From: an uncultured Clostridium sp.
GTDB taxonomy: Bacteria; Bacillota; Clostridia; Lachnospirales; Lachnospiraceae
Assembly (NCBI GenBank): GCA_947178475.1
Contig: CAMWYM010000001.1
Location: 18,263-82,262 of the forward strand
Reading direction: 5' to 3'
DNA: 64,000 nt
Of this stretch, positions 9,265 to 18,630 are shown piece by piece; within the stretch, counting starts at the first letter, position 1, and every line of letters begins with the position of its first letter. The notes under the pieces were generated by a model, which searched no databases, had not been told where the DNA came from, and saw only the letters and a list, made by a program, of their open reading frames with translations. The position numbers were made by a program, and so were the translations under genes.

Positions 9265-10545
9265 ATGAAGTGTTTTAAGAGGTGTGTGGCAGTAATGATT
9301 TTCTGTATTATCCTGGCAGATAAATCGGGAATTGCAGTGAAAGCTGTGGAGGCAGGAAATAATCCCTCTCTGGTTATTGCACTGGATCCGGGGCATGGCG
9401 GTGAAGAGGAAGGTGCAATGTATTATGGAATGATGGAGAAAGATATTAATTATAGAATGGCGCAGCTGGTGAAACAGCAGTTGGAGAAGTATCCCGGTGT
9501 TACGGTGATCTTGACGAGGGAGGAAGAGGAAACCCTTCCACTGTATGAGCGGGCAAACCGGGCGCTGACTGCGGATGCGGATATTTTGCTGAGCCTGCAT
9601 TTTAATGCCAGTGCTTCCCATTTGTCGAAGGGGGCATCAGTTTATGTGACTACGGCGGAAGCCTACAGGGAAAAGCTTCGGCAGTTTGCGGATTACCTGT
9701 TAGGTGAGTTTGAAGCCCTTGGACTTGAGAATGCTGGAACTTTCGCCAGAGTAACGCAAATGGGTGGACGGCGGGCGGATGGTACTTTTGATGATTATTA
9801 TGGTATACTTAGGCATTCCTATAATAATGGTATACCGGCTATGATTATCGAACACTGCTATATGGATGCAGAGGAGGATAAACCCTTTTTTTATACTGAG
9901 GAAGGGTTAAAAAAGCTTGCTGAGGCAGATGTCAATGCTATTGCTTCTTATTACGATTTGGCTGATTTGGAGGGAAAAAAAGTTACACCAAAGCATGCTA
10001 AAAGGTTTGGCGCTACAACGAAGGCTTTAGAAAAAAATTATGATGAATCGCCAAACGTGACAGCAATTAAACTGATAGATTATGACGGAATGGTACCCGG
10101 AATTGCTACCTTTGAAATCGCAGTGGAGGATGGAGTAGGGGTGACCTCTGTCTATCTTGTATACCAGAATGTGGAGACAGATGAGACAATGACGGTTTAT
10201 CTGACTCAGCCAGACACTCTGACAACGGGCAGCCATCGGATAAAAGCGCTCATTCCTGTGGGCGTGGCGACGGGGGAATACAGGCTGATTTATATAGGAG
10301 CATATAATGCGGTGGGATATGATGCGGGGTATAATCTGTCCGGTGATGCAATGGTGGGATTTGGGAAATGTGACTGGTTGAATACCTTTGCCTACAGTGG
10401 AGAGGCAGGATTGAATATAATGGGGAAGGGTAGGATTCTTGATACCTATACGGATATGCTCGACTATGAAATCGAGATTGGAAAAAGAGAGTGGCATACA
10501 ATATGGCCGGTTCCACTGCATGCGGATGTGGTGCGTATTCGATAG
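9265..10545 (+). CDS. N-acetylmuramoyl-L-alanine amidase with C-terminal extension
   Basis: Amidase_3 motifs ALDPGHGGEEEGA, LSLHFNAS, IEHCYMD; N-terminal signal. Confidence 0.88.
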   Translation: MKCFKRCVAVMIFCIILADKSGIAVKAVEAGNNPSLVIALDPGHGGEEEGAMYYGMMEKDINYRMAQLVKQQLEKYPGVTVILTREEEETLPLYERANRALTADADILLSLHFNASASHLSKGASVYVTTAEAYREKLRQFADYLLGEFEALGLENAGTFARVTQMGGRRADGTFDDYYGILRHSYNNGIPAMIIEHCYMDAEEDKPFFYTEEGLKKLAEADVNAIASYYDLADLEGKKVTPKHAKRFGATTKALEKNYDESPNVTAIKLIDYDGMVPGIATFEIAVEDGVGVTSVYLVYQNVETDETMTVYLTQPDTLTTGSHRIKALIPVGVATGEYRLIYIGAYNAVGYDAGYNLSGDAMVGFGKCDWLNTFAYSGEAGLNIMGKGRILDTYTDMLDYEIEIGKREWHTIWPVPLHADVVRIR

Positions 10546-10550
10546 AGATC

Positions 10551-10594
10551 AAAAACGGATATATGTCTATTGCAATAGACATATATCCGTTTTT
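10551..10594. terminator. perfect 44-nt palindrome, bidirectional terminator
   Basis: AAAAACGGATATATGTCTATTG / CAATAGACATATATCCGTTTTT. Confidence 0.85.
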
Positions 10595-10600
10595 CTTCAT

Positions 10601-10680
10601 TATGATATAATGTCACCAACCGTAGCAAAGCGAAGGTTGATGACCTACGCGAGCATCAGCGAGCTTCAGTATGATTATTT
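10601..10680 (+). repeat. dispersed structured repeat, copy 1
   Basis: 66/74 match to reverse complement of 49528-49601; internal stem GTCACCAACC/GGTTGATGAC. Confidence 0.8.
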
Positions 10681-11037
10681 ATCATCGGTAGAATTAAGAG
10701 TCTTTTCATAATCCTCAAATACGAAATCAAAGATGCCAGCTAAACCAACAAATTCACAGCCATAACGGTAAAGACCGTTGTTTGTTTCCACACGGTGGAG
10801 AATCTTAACCACAGTTAAAATTTTCTGTTCTGAGGTGTCCAGCACAATAGTTGCGTTAAAATAATATCCTACCGGAATATAGGTAGATGTAGTGAATCCG
10901 ATTCCTGCTTTGGAAATATCAAACACATCAATTTCTGTATTCAAATCAGAAATGACATCATTATCCTGCTTAAATACTTCAGAAACCTCTAAACTCAGTT
11001 TGACAGGTAATCTTTTATAACGTCTTTTCTCATCCAT
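10675..11037 (-). CDS. PilZ domain protein (putative c-di-GMP binding)
   Basis: RRYKRLPVKL and DISKAGIGF (RxxxR...DxSxxG). Confidence 0.8.
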   Translation of the reverse strand: MDEKRRYKRLPVKLSLEVSEVFKQDNDVISDLNTEIDVFDISKAGIGFTTSTYIPVGYYFNATIVLDTSEQKILTVVKILHRVETNNGLYRYGCEFVGLAGIFDFVFEDYEKTLNSTDDK

Positions 11038-11309
11038 AGTGTTATCCTCCACAATCTCTAATAGTACCCTATGAAACGAAAAGCAGATTCAGCATATCCT
11101 ATGTGGTTGCTAAAGGAGTGCGTTTCGCCAGGCTTGGAATAACTTCCATCAAGTGGAAATAGTATAACACACTTGAATAAAAATGACAAATAAAATCCGC
11201 ATTTCCATTGACAGTTTTAGAAAAAAAAGATACCATATATTTGATTGAGAAGCTACTCACTTGTAAAATGCAATTACTTGATATGATACAAAAGCAGGAG
11301 GAGACATAC

Positions 11310-12785
11310 ATGAGTGAAATATTTGACAATGGTTTTGATGATGATGTATTGCATGAAGAGTGTGGTGTGTTTGGTATCTATGATTTTGATGGTGATGATG
11401 TGGCGGCCACTATTTATTATGGTTTGTTTGCTTTGCAGCACAGAGGACAGGAAAGTTGTGGCATTGCTGTTTCTGATACAGAGGGACCTAAGGGTAAGGT
11501 GTTATCGTCAAAGGGGATGGGACTGGTAAATGAGGTGTTTACTCCGGAGGATTTGGAGAAACTAAAGGGGAATATTGGTGTCGGTCATGTCCGGTATTCT
11601 ACAGCAGGTGCCTCCACTAGAGAAAATGCCCAGCCGCTGGTGCTTAACTATATTAAAGGAACTCTGGGATTGGCCCATAACGGTAATCTGGTGAATGCAC
11701 CGGAGCTGCGCAGGCAGTTAGAACAGACAGGAGCAATTTTTCAGACGACTATAGATTCTGAGGTCATTGCCTATCACATTGCCAGAGAGCGTGTAAATAC
11801 TTCCACCGTAGAACAGGCGGTACTTAATGCGCTGAAAAAGGTCAGGGGATCTTATTCCCTGATTGTCATGAGTCCAAGAAAGCTTATTGGTGTCAGAGAC
11901 CCATTTGGATTCCGGCCGCTTTGTATCGGCAGGCGTAACAATGCCTATATTCTGGCATCGGAGAGCTGTGCATTGGACACGGTTGGTGCTGAGTTTATCC
12001 GGGATGTAGAACCGGGAGAAATGGTGACGATTACACCGGAGCATGGCATCGTATCCCATCGTGATATGTGTCAGGATAAGCATGCCAGATGTATTTTTGA
12101 ATATATATACTTTGCAAGGTCAGACAGTGTACTGGACAAAATGAGTGTCTATGAGTCGCGTATCATTGCCGGAAGGTGTCTGGCCAAGGACTCGCCGGTG
12201 GAGGCGGATCTTGTGGTGGGCGTGCCGGAGTCAGGAAATGCGGCGGCACTGGGATATTCACTGGAGTCAGGGATTCCTTATGGAACGGCTTTTGTGAAAA
12301 ACACTTATGTGGGAAGAACTTTTATCAAGCCAAAGCAGAGTCAGCGGGAATCCAGCGTACAGGTCAAACTGAACGTGTTAAAGGAAGCCGTATGTGGCAA
12401 GCGGGTGATTATGATAGACGATTCCATTGTCAGAGGAACAACCTCCGATAGAATTGTAGGGATGTTAAAGGCAGCGGGAGCAACAGAGGTCCATGTCAGG
12501 ATTTCGTCGCCGCCATTTTTGCACCCGTGCTATTTTGGCACGGATATTCCAAGCGAGGAACAGTTGATTGCACATAACCGTTCCGTTGAGGAGATTCGGG
12601 AGATTCTCGGAGCGGATTCTCTTGGATATCTGGAACTTAATCGGTTAAAGGAATTGACTGACGGGAGGCAGTATTGTGATGGATGCTTTAGCGGCAGCTA
12701 TCCGATGGAGCCGCCAGAGGAAGATATCCGAGGCGAATATGATGAAACTATTAGACAAGGCAACAAGAATACAAGACACGAGTAG
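11310..12785 (+). CDS. purF: amidophosphoribosyltransferase (propeptide then Cys nucleophile)
   Basis: HEECGVFGIYDF, RHGQES-type LQHRGQESCGIA, VIMIDDSIVRGTTSD; RBS GGAGGAG upstream. Confidence 0.93.
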   Translation: MSEIFDNGFDDDVLHEECGVFGIYDFDGDDVAATIYYGLFALQHRGQESCGIAVSDTEGPKGKVLSSKGMGLVNEVFTPEDLEKLKGNIGVGHVRYSTAGASTRENAQPLVLNYIKGTLGLAHNGNLVNAPELRRQLEQTGAIFQTTIDSEVIAYHIARERVNTSTVEQAVLNALKKVRGSYSLIVMSPRKLIGVRDPFGFRPLCIGRRNNAYILASESCALDTVGAEFIRDVEPGEMVTITPEHGIVSHRDMCQDKHARCIFEYIYFARSDSVLDKMSVYESRIIAGRCLAKDSPVEADLVVGVPESGNAAALGYSLESGIPYGTAFVKNTYVGRTFIKPKQSQRESSVQVKLNVLKEAVCGKRVIMIDDSIVRGTTSDRIVGMLKAAGATEVHVRISSPPFLHPCYFGTDIPSEEQLIAHNRSVEEIREILGADSLGYLELNRLKELTDGRQYCDGCFSGSYPMEPPEEDIRGEYDETIRQGNKNTRHE

Positions 12786-12794
12786 GAGGTACCA

Positions 12795-14243
12795 ATGAAA
12801 GACAAGTATGTGAGTCCATTATCTGAAAGATATGCCAGCAGGGAAATGCAGTATATATTTTCCCCTGATATGAAATTTAAAACGTGGAGAAGATTATGGG
12901 TTGCATTGGCGGAGACAGAATATGAATTAGGTCTCTCCGAGGATGGCAAACCAGTCATTACGCTGGAACAGATTGAGGAAATGAAAGCTTTTCAGAATGA
13001 TATAAATTATGACGTAGCCAAAAAGAGGGAAAAGCAGGTGCGTCATGATGTGATGAGCCATGTATATGCATATGGCAAGCAGTGCCCTGCTGCCGCAGGG
13101 ATTATTCATCTGGGAGCGACGAGCTGTTATGTCGGGGATAACACGGATGTGATTATTATGACGGAAGCACTGAAATTGGTCCGCAAGAAACTATTGAATG
13201 TGATCAATGAATTGTCAAAGTTTGCAATGCAATATAAGGATTTGCCGACCCTTGCCTTTACTCATTTTCAGCCAGCACAGCCTACAACAGTGGGCAAGCG
13301 TGCCACTCTCTGGCTTCAGGAGTTAATGCTGGATTTAGAGGATTTGGAATATGTTCTCGGTCAGCAAAAGCTTCTGGGATGTAAAGGAACGACAGGTACT
13401 CAGGCCAGCTTTTTGGAGTTATTTGATGGTGACCATGAAAAGGTGAGAAAAATAGACGGTATGATAGCAGAGAAAATGGGATTTAAGGAGTGCTATCCGG
13501 TGTCCGGTCAGACCTATTCCCGTAAGGTGGATTCCAGAATACTGAATGTATTGAGTGGGATTGCCCAAAGTGCCCACAAGTTTTCCAATGACATCCGTTT
13601 ACTGCAGCACTTAAAAGAGATAGAGGAGCCCTTTGAAAAAAATCAAATTGGTTCTTCTGCCATGGCATACAAGAGAAACCCTATGCGTTCAGAGCGTATT
13701 GCTTCTCTTGCAAACTACGTAATCGCTGATGCACTGAATCCTGCAATCACCTCTGCAACCCAGTGGTTTGAGCGGACTTTAGACGATTCTGCAAATAAAA
13801 GAATTTCTGTACCGGAAGCTTTTTTGGCAGTTGATGGTATTCTGGACCTCTATCTGAATGTAGTGGATGGTCTGGTGGTATATGATAAGGTTATTTACCA
13901 GAGATTTATGAAGGAAATTCCATTTATGGCAACGGAAAATATCTTGATGGATGCAGTGAAACGTGGTGGTAACCGGCAGGAGCTGCATGAGAAAATCCGT
14001 GAGCATTCTATGGAGGCAGGAGCTGTTGTTAAGAAGGAGGGCAGGGAAAACGATTTGGTAGAGCGTATTGCTAATGATCCTGCCTTTGGAATGACCAGAG
14101 AAATGATAGAGGAGCTGTTGGAGCCAAAGAATTTTGTAGGGCGGGCGCCACAGCAGACAGAGGAATTTATCATGGAAAATGTTAAGCCGATATTAGTTGC
14201 TAACAGTGATGTGATGGGTATGACGGCACAGATTAATGTATAA
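12795..14243 (+). CDS. purB: adenylosuccinate lyase
   Basis: IGSSAMAYKRNPMRSERI signature; adjacent to purF. Confidence 0.95.
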   Translation: MKDKYVSPLSERYASREMQYIFSPDMKFKTWRRLWVALAETEYELGLSEDGKPVITLEQIEEMKAFQNDINYDVAKKREKQVRHDVMSHVYAYGKQCPAAAGIIHLGATSCYVGDNTDVIIMTEALKLVRKKLLNVINELSKFAMQYKDLPTLAFTHFQPAQPTTVGKRATLWLQELMLDLEDLEYVLGQQKLLGCKGTTGTQASFLELFDGDHEKVRKIDGMIAEKMGFKECYPVSGQTYSRKVDSRILNVLSGIAQSAHKFSNDIRLLQHLKEIEEPFEKNQIGSSAMAYKRNPMRSERIASLANYVIADALNPAITSATQWFERTLDDSANKRISVPEAFLAVDGILDLYLNVVDGLVVYDKVIYQRFMKEIPFMATENILMDAVKRGGNRQELHEKIREHSMEAGAVVKKEGRENDLVERIANDPAFGMTREMIEELLEPKNFVGRAPQQTEEFIMENVKPILVANSDVMGMTAQINV

Positions 14244-14294
14244 AAGCAATGGCAATAGATAACATTTGTATGTTTTGCTGTTGAGCGCTTAGAG

Positions 14295-14367
14295 AGTGTC
14301 TTTGTAGGCTTCAATAAATCATCCGATTTGAGATGGCGGATTTGAAGGATTACGGGACACTTTTTTT
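14295..14367 (+). terminator. long imperfect hairpin terminator after purB
   Basis: AGTGTC...GACACT arms, extended pairing, followed by TTTTTTT. Confidence 0.75.
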
Positions 14368-14571
14368 GCTTTGCAGTTTGTTTTGTCTTTTGGATAGAAG
14401 GGAATAGTTTATCAAACGGATGGTATGTTGTAGGGAGATTTTGCTGGAAATATGAATGAGGTGGAATGTTAATATTTTGTGAATTTAAAAAAAGGGCTAG
14501 GTGAAAAAAGAATTTTATGGTATAGTACTATGTGGAGAAAAAGAGATTTAGGATTAAGAAAGGGTGATTGC

Positions 14572-15957
14572 GTGAACAACAACCACAACGAGAGAATTAA
14601 TAATTATTCACAGATTACAGATGAGATTCAGGAATTGTCAAAGCTTTGTCTTGAGAATTTGCAGATTGACTCGGAGCTTTACTCAAAATATGATGTAAAG
14701 CGCGGTCTTCGTGATATCAATGGTAAGGGTGTATTAGCCGGTCTTACAGATGTTTCCAAAATTCAGTCTTATATTGTTGAAGATAATGATATGGTTCCAT
14801 GTGACGGTAAATTATACTATCAGGGTGTGGATGTAGAGGATATTGTTGCCGGTTTTATTCAGGAAAAGCGGTTTGGTTTTGAGGAGACAGTATATCTGTT
14901 ACTGTTTGGAAAGCTTCCTAATCAGGAAGAGTTAGAGGTGATAAGCGGAATTTTGTCGGGGTACAGAATGTCCCTACCTACACATTTTGTGAGGGATATC
15001 ATTTTGAAGGCACCAAGTAAGGATATGATGAACACACTGCAGAGAAGTGTGCTTACGTTATATGCATATGATGAAAAAGCAGACGATACGTCTATTCCAA
15101 ATGTATTGCGGCAATGTCTGCAGCTTATTTCTGTAGTGCCGCTTTTATCCGTATATGGATATCAGGCATACAGTCATTATCACGATGGCAACAGTTTGTT
15201 TATACATACGCCTCAGCCGGATTTATCTACAGCAGAGAACCTGTTGTATGTCCTTAGACAGGACAGCAGTTATACCGAGCTTGAGGCAAGAATTCTGGAT
15301 TTGGCGCTGGTATTGCATGCAGAGCATGGAGGTGGTAATAATTCTACCTTTACTACTCATGTGGTGACGTCTTCCGGAACGGATACTTATTCTTCTATGG
15401 CAGCGTCTCTAGGGTCGCTGAAGGGACCCAAGCACGGTGGAGCCAATATCAAGGTAACCAAAATGTTTGCGGATATGAAGGAGCAGGTCAAGGACTGGAA
15501 TGATGATGATGAGATTAAGGGATATCTGAAAAAGCTGCTTCACCGTGAAGCCTTTGACAAAGCAGGACTTATCTATGGTATAGGGCATGCGGTATATTCC
15601 ATTTCCGATCCCCGGGCAAAGGTATTTAAGGGATTTGTGGAGAAGCTTTCTGTTGAGAAGGGCTACGAGAAGGAATATCAGCTCTATTCAAATGTGGAGC
15701 GGCTGGCTCCGGAGATTATTGGAGAGGAACGCAAAATTTATAAAGGGGTTAGTGCCAATGTTGACTTCTATTCCGGTTTTGTGTATCAGATGCTGGGACT
15801 GCCTACAGAATTGTATACTCCTCTGTTTGCAGTGGCAAGAACTGCAGGATGGAGTGCGCACCGCATCGAGGAGCTGATTAATCAGGGAAAAATTATTCGT
15901 CCGGCGTATAAGGCGGTCAGAAAAAACCAATCCTATATACCAATGGACGAGAGGTAA
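14572..15957 (+). CDS. citrate/2-methylcitrate synthase
   Basis: HAEHGGGNNSTFTTHVVTSSGTDTYSS...GPKHGGAN; GIGHAVY. Confidence 0.92.
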   Translation: MNNNHNERINNYSQITDEIQELSKLCLENLQIDSELYSKYDVKRGLRDINGKGVLAGLTDVSKIQSYIVEDNDMVPCDGKLYYQGVDVEDIVAGFIQEKRFGFEETVYLLLFGKLPNQEELEVISGILSGYRMSLPTHFVRDIILKAPSKDMMNTLQRSVLTLYAYDEKADDTSIPNVLRQCLQLISVVPLLSVYGYQAYSHYHDGNSLFIHTPQPDLSTAENLLYVLRQDSSYTELEARILDLALVLHAEHGGGNNSTFTTHVVTSSGTDTYSSMAASLGSLKGPKHGGANIKVTKMFADMKEQVKDWNDDDEIKGYLKKLLHREAFDKAGLIYGIGHAVYSISDPRAKVFKGFVEKLSVEKGYEKEYQLYSNVERLAPEIIGEERKIYKGVSANVDFYSGFVYQMLGLPTELYTPLFAVARTAGWSAHRIEELINQGKIIRPAYKAVRKNQSYIPMDER

Positions 15958-16016
15958 GCAGCACAATACCTGAAATAAGCGTCTAAAATAAACGTCAAAT
16001 AAAGGTAGGTAATATT

Positions 16017-16616
16017 TTGAATAGTAAAGTAATGAATAAATTAAGCTATGGTCTTTTTGTCTTGACGGCAAAGGATGGTGATAGGGATAACGGCTGTATT
16101 ATTAACACAGCAGCACAGGTGACCACATTACCTAACCGTATTATTATTACGGTGAATAAGGATAACTATACACATGATATGATCATAAAAACCGGAGAAT
16201 TTAATATATCCGTTTTGGATGAGAGTGCTGATTTTGATACCTTTAAGAACTTTGGTTTTCAAAGTGGAAGAGAGACAGACAAATTTGCACAGATTACTTT
16301 TGCCAGGGCAGAAAATGGAATTGCTTATCTGACAAAGCAGTGCAACAGTTTTATTTCTGGAAAGGTTACAGACAAAGTGGATTTGGGAACCCATACTATG
16401 TTTGTCGCTGAGGTGACTGGCGGAGAGGTATTGTCGGACAATGCTTCTGCTACTTATGCATATTATCATGCAAATATCAAACCCTCTGCAAATCCGGTAG
16501 AGAAAAAAGGATTTGTCTGTACGGTATGTGGATATATTTATGAGGGGGATACCCTGCCAGCAGATTATGTATGTCCGGTTTGCAAGCATGGTGCAGAAGA
16601 CTTTAAGCCGTTATAA
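16017..16616 (+). CDS. flavin reductase domain protein with C-terminal rubredoxin
   Basis: C-term FVCTVCGYIYEGDTLPADYVCPVCKHGAEDF (two CxxC). Confidence 0.88.
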   Translation: MNSKVMNKLSYGLFVLTAKDGDRDNGCIINTAAQVTTLPNRIIITVNKDNYTHDMIIKTGEFNISVLDESADFDTFKNFGFQSGRETDKFAQITFARAENGIAYLTKQCNSFISGKVTDKVDLGTHTMFVAEVTGGEVLSDNASATYAYYHANIKPSANPVEKKGFVCTVCGYIYEGDTLPADYVCPVCKHGAEDFKPL

Positions 16617-16662
16617 GTCTTATCAAAGATGATAGGTTGATTACTTATGATGTATGGATAAT

Positions 16663-16718
16663 AAGCTGCCGCAGATTACAGTTGTTTGATTGTGTAAATG
16701 TGGCGGCTTCTTTTGTTT
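16663..16718 (+). terminator. intrinsic terminator
   Basis: AAGCTGCCGCA...TGTGGCGGCTT then cttttgttt. Confidence 0.6.
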
Positions 16719-16796
16719 GTGCAGTAATTTTTAAAAGTATGTGTTATAAAGATTATGTTCCATATAAAGATATTGTAGAAATCAGGTGATAAAATA

Positions 16797-17921
16797 ATGG
16801 AAAAACGCGAGAAAGGATTTCTAAAGATCGCATTTCTGATTGTATTATTTTATATTTTGGTTGAGCATTTCGCTGTAGTGAAGGAGATAATTTCTGTCTG
16901 TTATAATGCCGTTTCTCCGCTGATTTATGGGATTGTTATCGCATTTATTATCAATTTGCTTGTGGTGCAGCTGGAAAAGCATATGACAAAGGGGGTTTTT
17001 GAAAGCCGGGTCGTCAAACGGACTACTTCAATTGCGGTGTCAGTACTGATTTTGACAGGTGTTATCACGATAGTGTGTTTTAACGTGATACCGGGAATTG
17101 TGGATAGTGTAAAACAGATTGCTGAAAAGATGCCGGAGGCTGTGTCAGCGGTTTTGGGATTTTTAGAAAAGCATTTCGGTATTTCAGGGGATATTGTGGA
17201 TACGGTACAAAATTTCAAAATAGATGAGGATCTCATCAATAATATGTTTGGTCTGATGGAGAATCAGTCAGTAATCGAGGCGATTAAAGCCAGTGGAGAT
17301 ATAGTAGGAAGTGTTTTTTCTGTCTTTGCAAAATTTTTTATCGGTTTATTTTTTGCCTTTTATATATTGGCGAAAAAGGAATCCATCAGAACATGGCTTC
17401 ACAACCTGATTGAGGTATATCTTCCGGAAAGAATTGCGGCGGCTATAGAAAATGTCGGATATATCATTTATGAAACCTATGCAAATTTTATATCAGGGCA
17501 GTGCTTGGATGCAGTGATTTTAGGGTGTCTCATTACGCTTTGTATGGGGATTATGGGATTGCCCTATCCGGTGCTGATTGGTGTTATTGTGGCAGTGACG
17601 GCATTGATTCCTGTAGTAGGTGCGTTTTTTGGAGGTACAGTGGGAGCGCTTTTGTTGGTCATGGATTCACCGATAAAGGCATTTACCTTTTTGGTATTAT
17701 TTCTGATTTTGCAGCAGATTGACAATCGGATGATTTATCCATATGTGGTGGGGAATGCTATTGGTATTCCGTCGATACTGATTTTTGTAGCAATTGTCAT
17801 TGGCGGTGAGTTTGGCGGTGTTATCGGTATGTTTTTGGGAATCCCATTTACTGCCGTGTTATATACTCTTGTAGAGCAGGATATGGAAAAACGAAGACAA
17901 AAGAAAAATAGATTGGGGTAG
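16797..17921 (+). CDS. AI-2E family transporter (permease)
   Basis: Multi-TM with ALIPVVGAFFGG and LVLFLILQQIDNRMIYPYVVG. Confidence 0.88.
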   Translation: MEKREKGFLKIAFLIVLFYILVEHFAVVKEIISVCYNAVSPLIYGIVIAFIINLLVVQLEKHMTKGVFESRVVKRTTSIAVSVLILTGVITIVCFNVIPGIVDSVKQIAEKMPEAVSAVLGFLEKHFGISGDIVDTVQNFKIDEDLINNMFGLMENQSVIEAIKASGDIVGSVFSVFAKFFIGLFFAFYILAKKESIRTWLHNLIEVYLPERIAAAIENVGYIIYETYANFISGQCLDAVILGCLITLCMGIMGLPYPVLIGVIVAVTALIPVVGAFFGGTVGALLLVMDSPIKAFTFLVLFLILQQIDNRMIYPYVVGNAIGIPSILIFVAIVIGGEFGGVIGMFLGIPFTAVLYTLVEQDMEKRRQKKNRLG

Positions 17922-17925
17922 GATA

Positions 17926-18630
17926 ATGAGCGCATTTGTAGAATTTAAAAACGTGAGTAAATGTTACCGAACCGGAGAGATAGAGATTCAGGCATTACAG
18001 AATGTGGATTTTCAGATTGAACAGGGAGAATTCTGCATTATTGTAGGTGCATCCGGGGCAGGTAAAACCACTATATTGAATATTTTAGGTGGAATGGATA
18101 CGCTGACAGAGGGGGAGGTGCTGCTGGATGATAAGGTTATTTCCTCTCTCAGTAAAAGGGAGCTTACCACCTATCGACGTTATGATGTAGGGTTTGTATT
18201 TCAGTTTTATAATCTGGTGGGAAATCTTACTGCATTGGAAAATGTAGAGCTGGCTTCACAGATTTGTAGGGACCCACTGGATGCCAGAGAGGTTTTGAAT
18301 CAGGTGGGACTGTCTGATAGATTGTCTAATTTTCCTGCACAGCTTTCCGGTGGAGAGCAGCAGCGGGTTGCCATTGCCAGGGCGCTTGCCAAAAATCCTA
18401 AGCTGCTGCTTTGCGATGAGCCTACCGGAGCATTGGATTACCAGACAGGTAAGGCGGTTTTAAAGCTTTTACAGGATACCTGTAAAAGGACAGGGACAAC
18501 AGTGGTGGTTATTACACATAATCAGGCACTTACTGCGATGGCAGACCGTATTATCACGGTGAAAAGCGGACGCATAGCGGATATGAGAAGAAATGAAACT
18601 ATTGTGAGTGTAGATGAACTTGAGTGGTAG
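17926..18630 (+). CDS. ABC transporter ATP-binding protein
   Basis: Walker [36 protein letters not shown]. Confidence 0.95.
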   Translation: MSAFVEFKNVSKCYRTGEIEIQALQNVDFQIEQGEFCIIVGASGAGKTTILNILGGMDTLTEGEVLLDDKVISSLSKRELTTYRRYDVGFVFQFYNLVGNLTALENVELASQICRDPLDAREVLNQVGLSDRLSNFPAQLSGGEQQRVAIARALAKNPKLLLCDEPTGALDYQTGKAVLKLLQDTCKRTGTTVVVITHNQALTAMADRIITVKSGRIADMRRNETIVSVDELEW

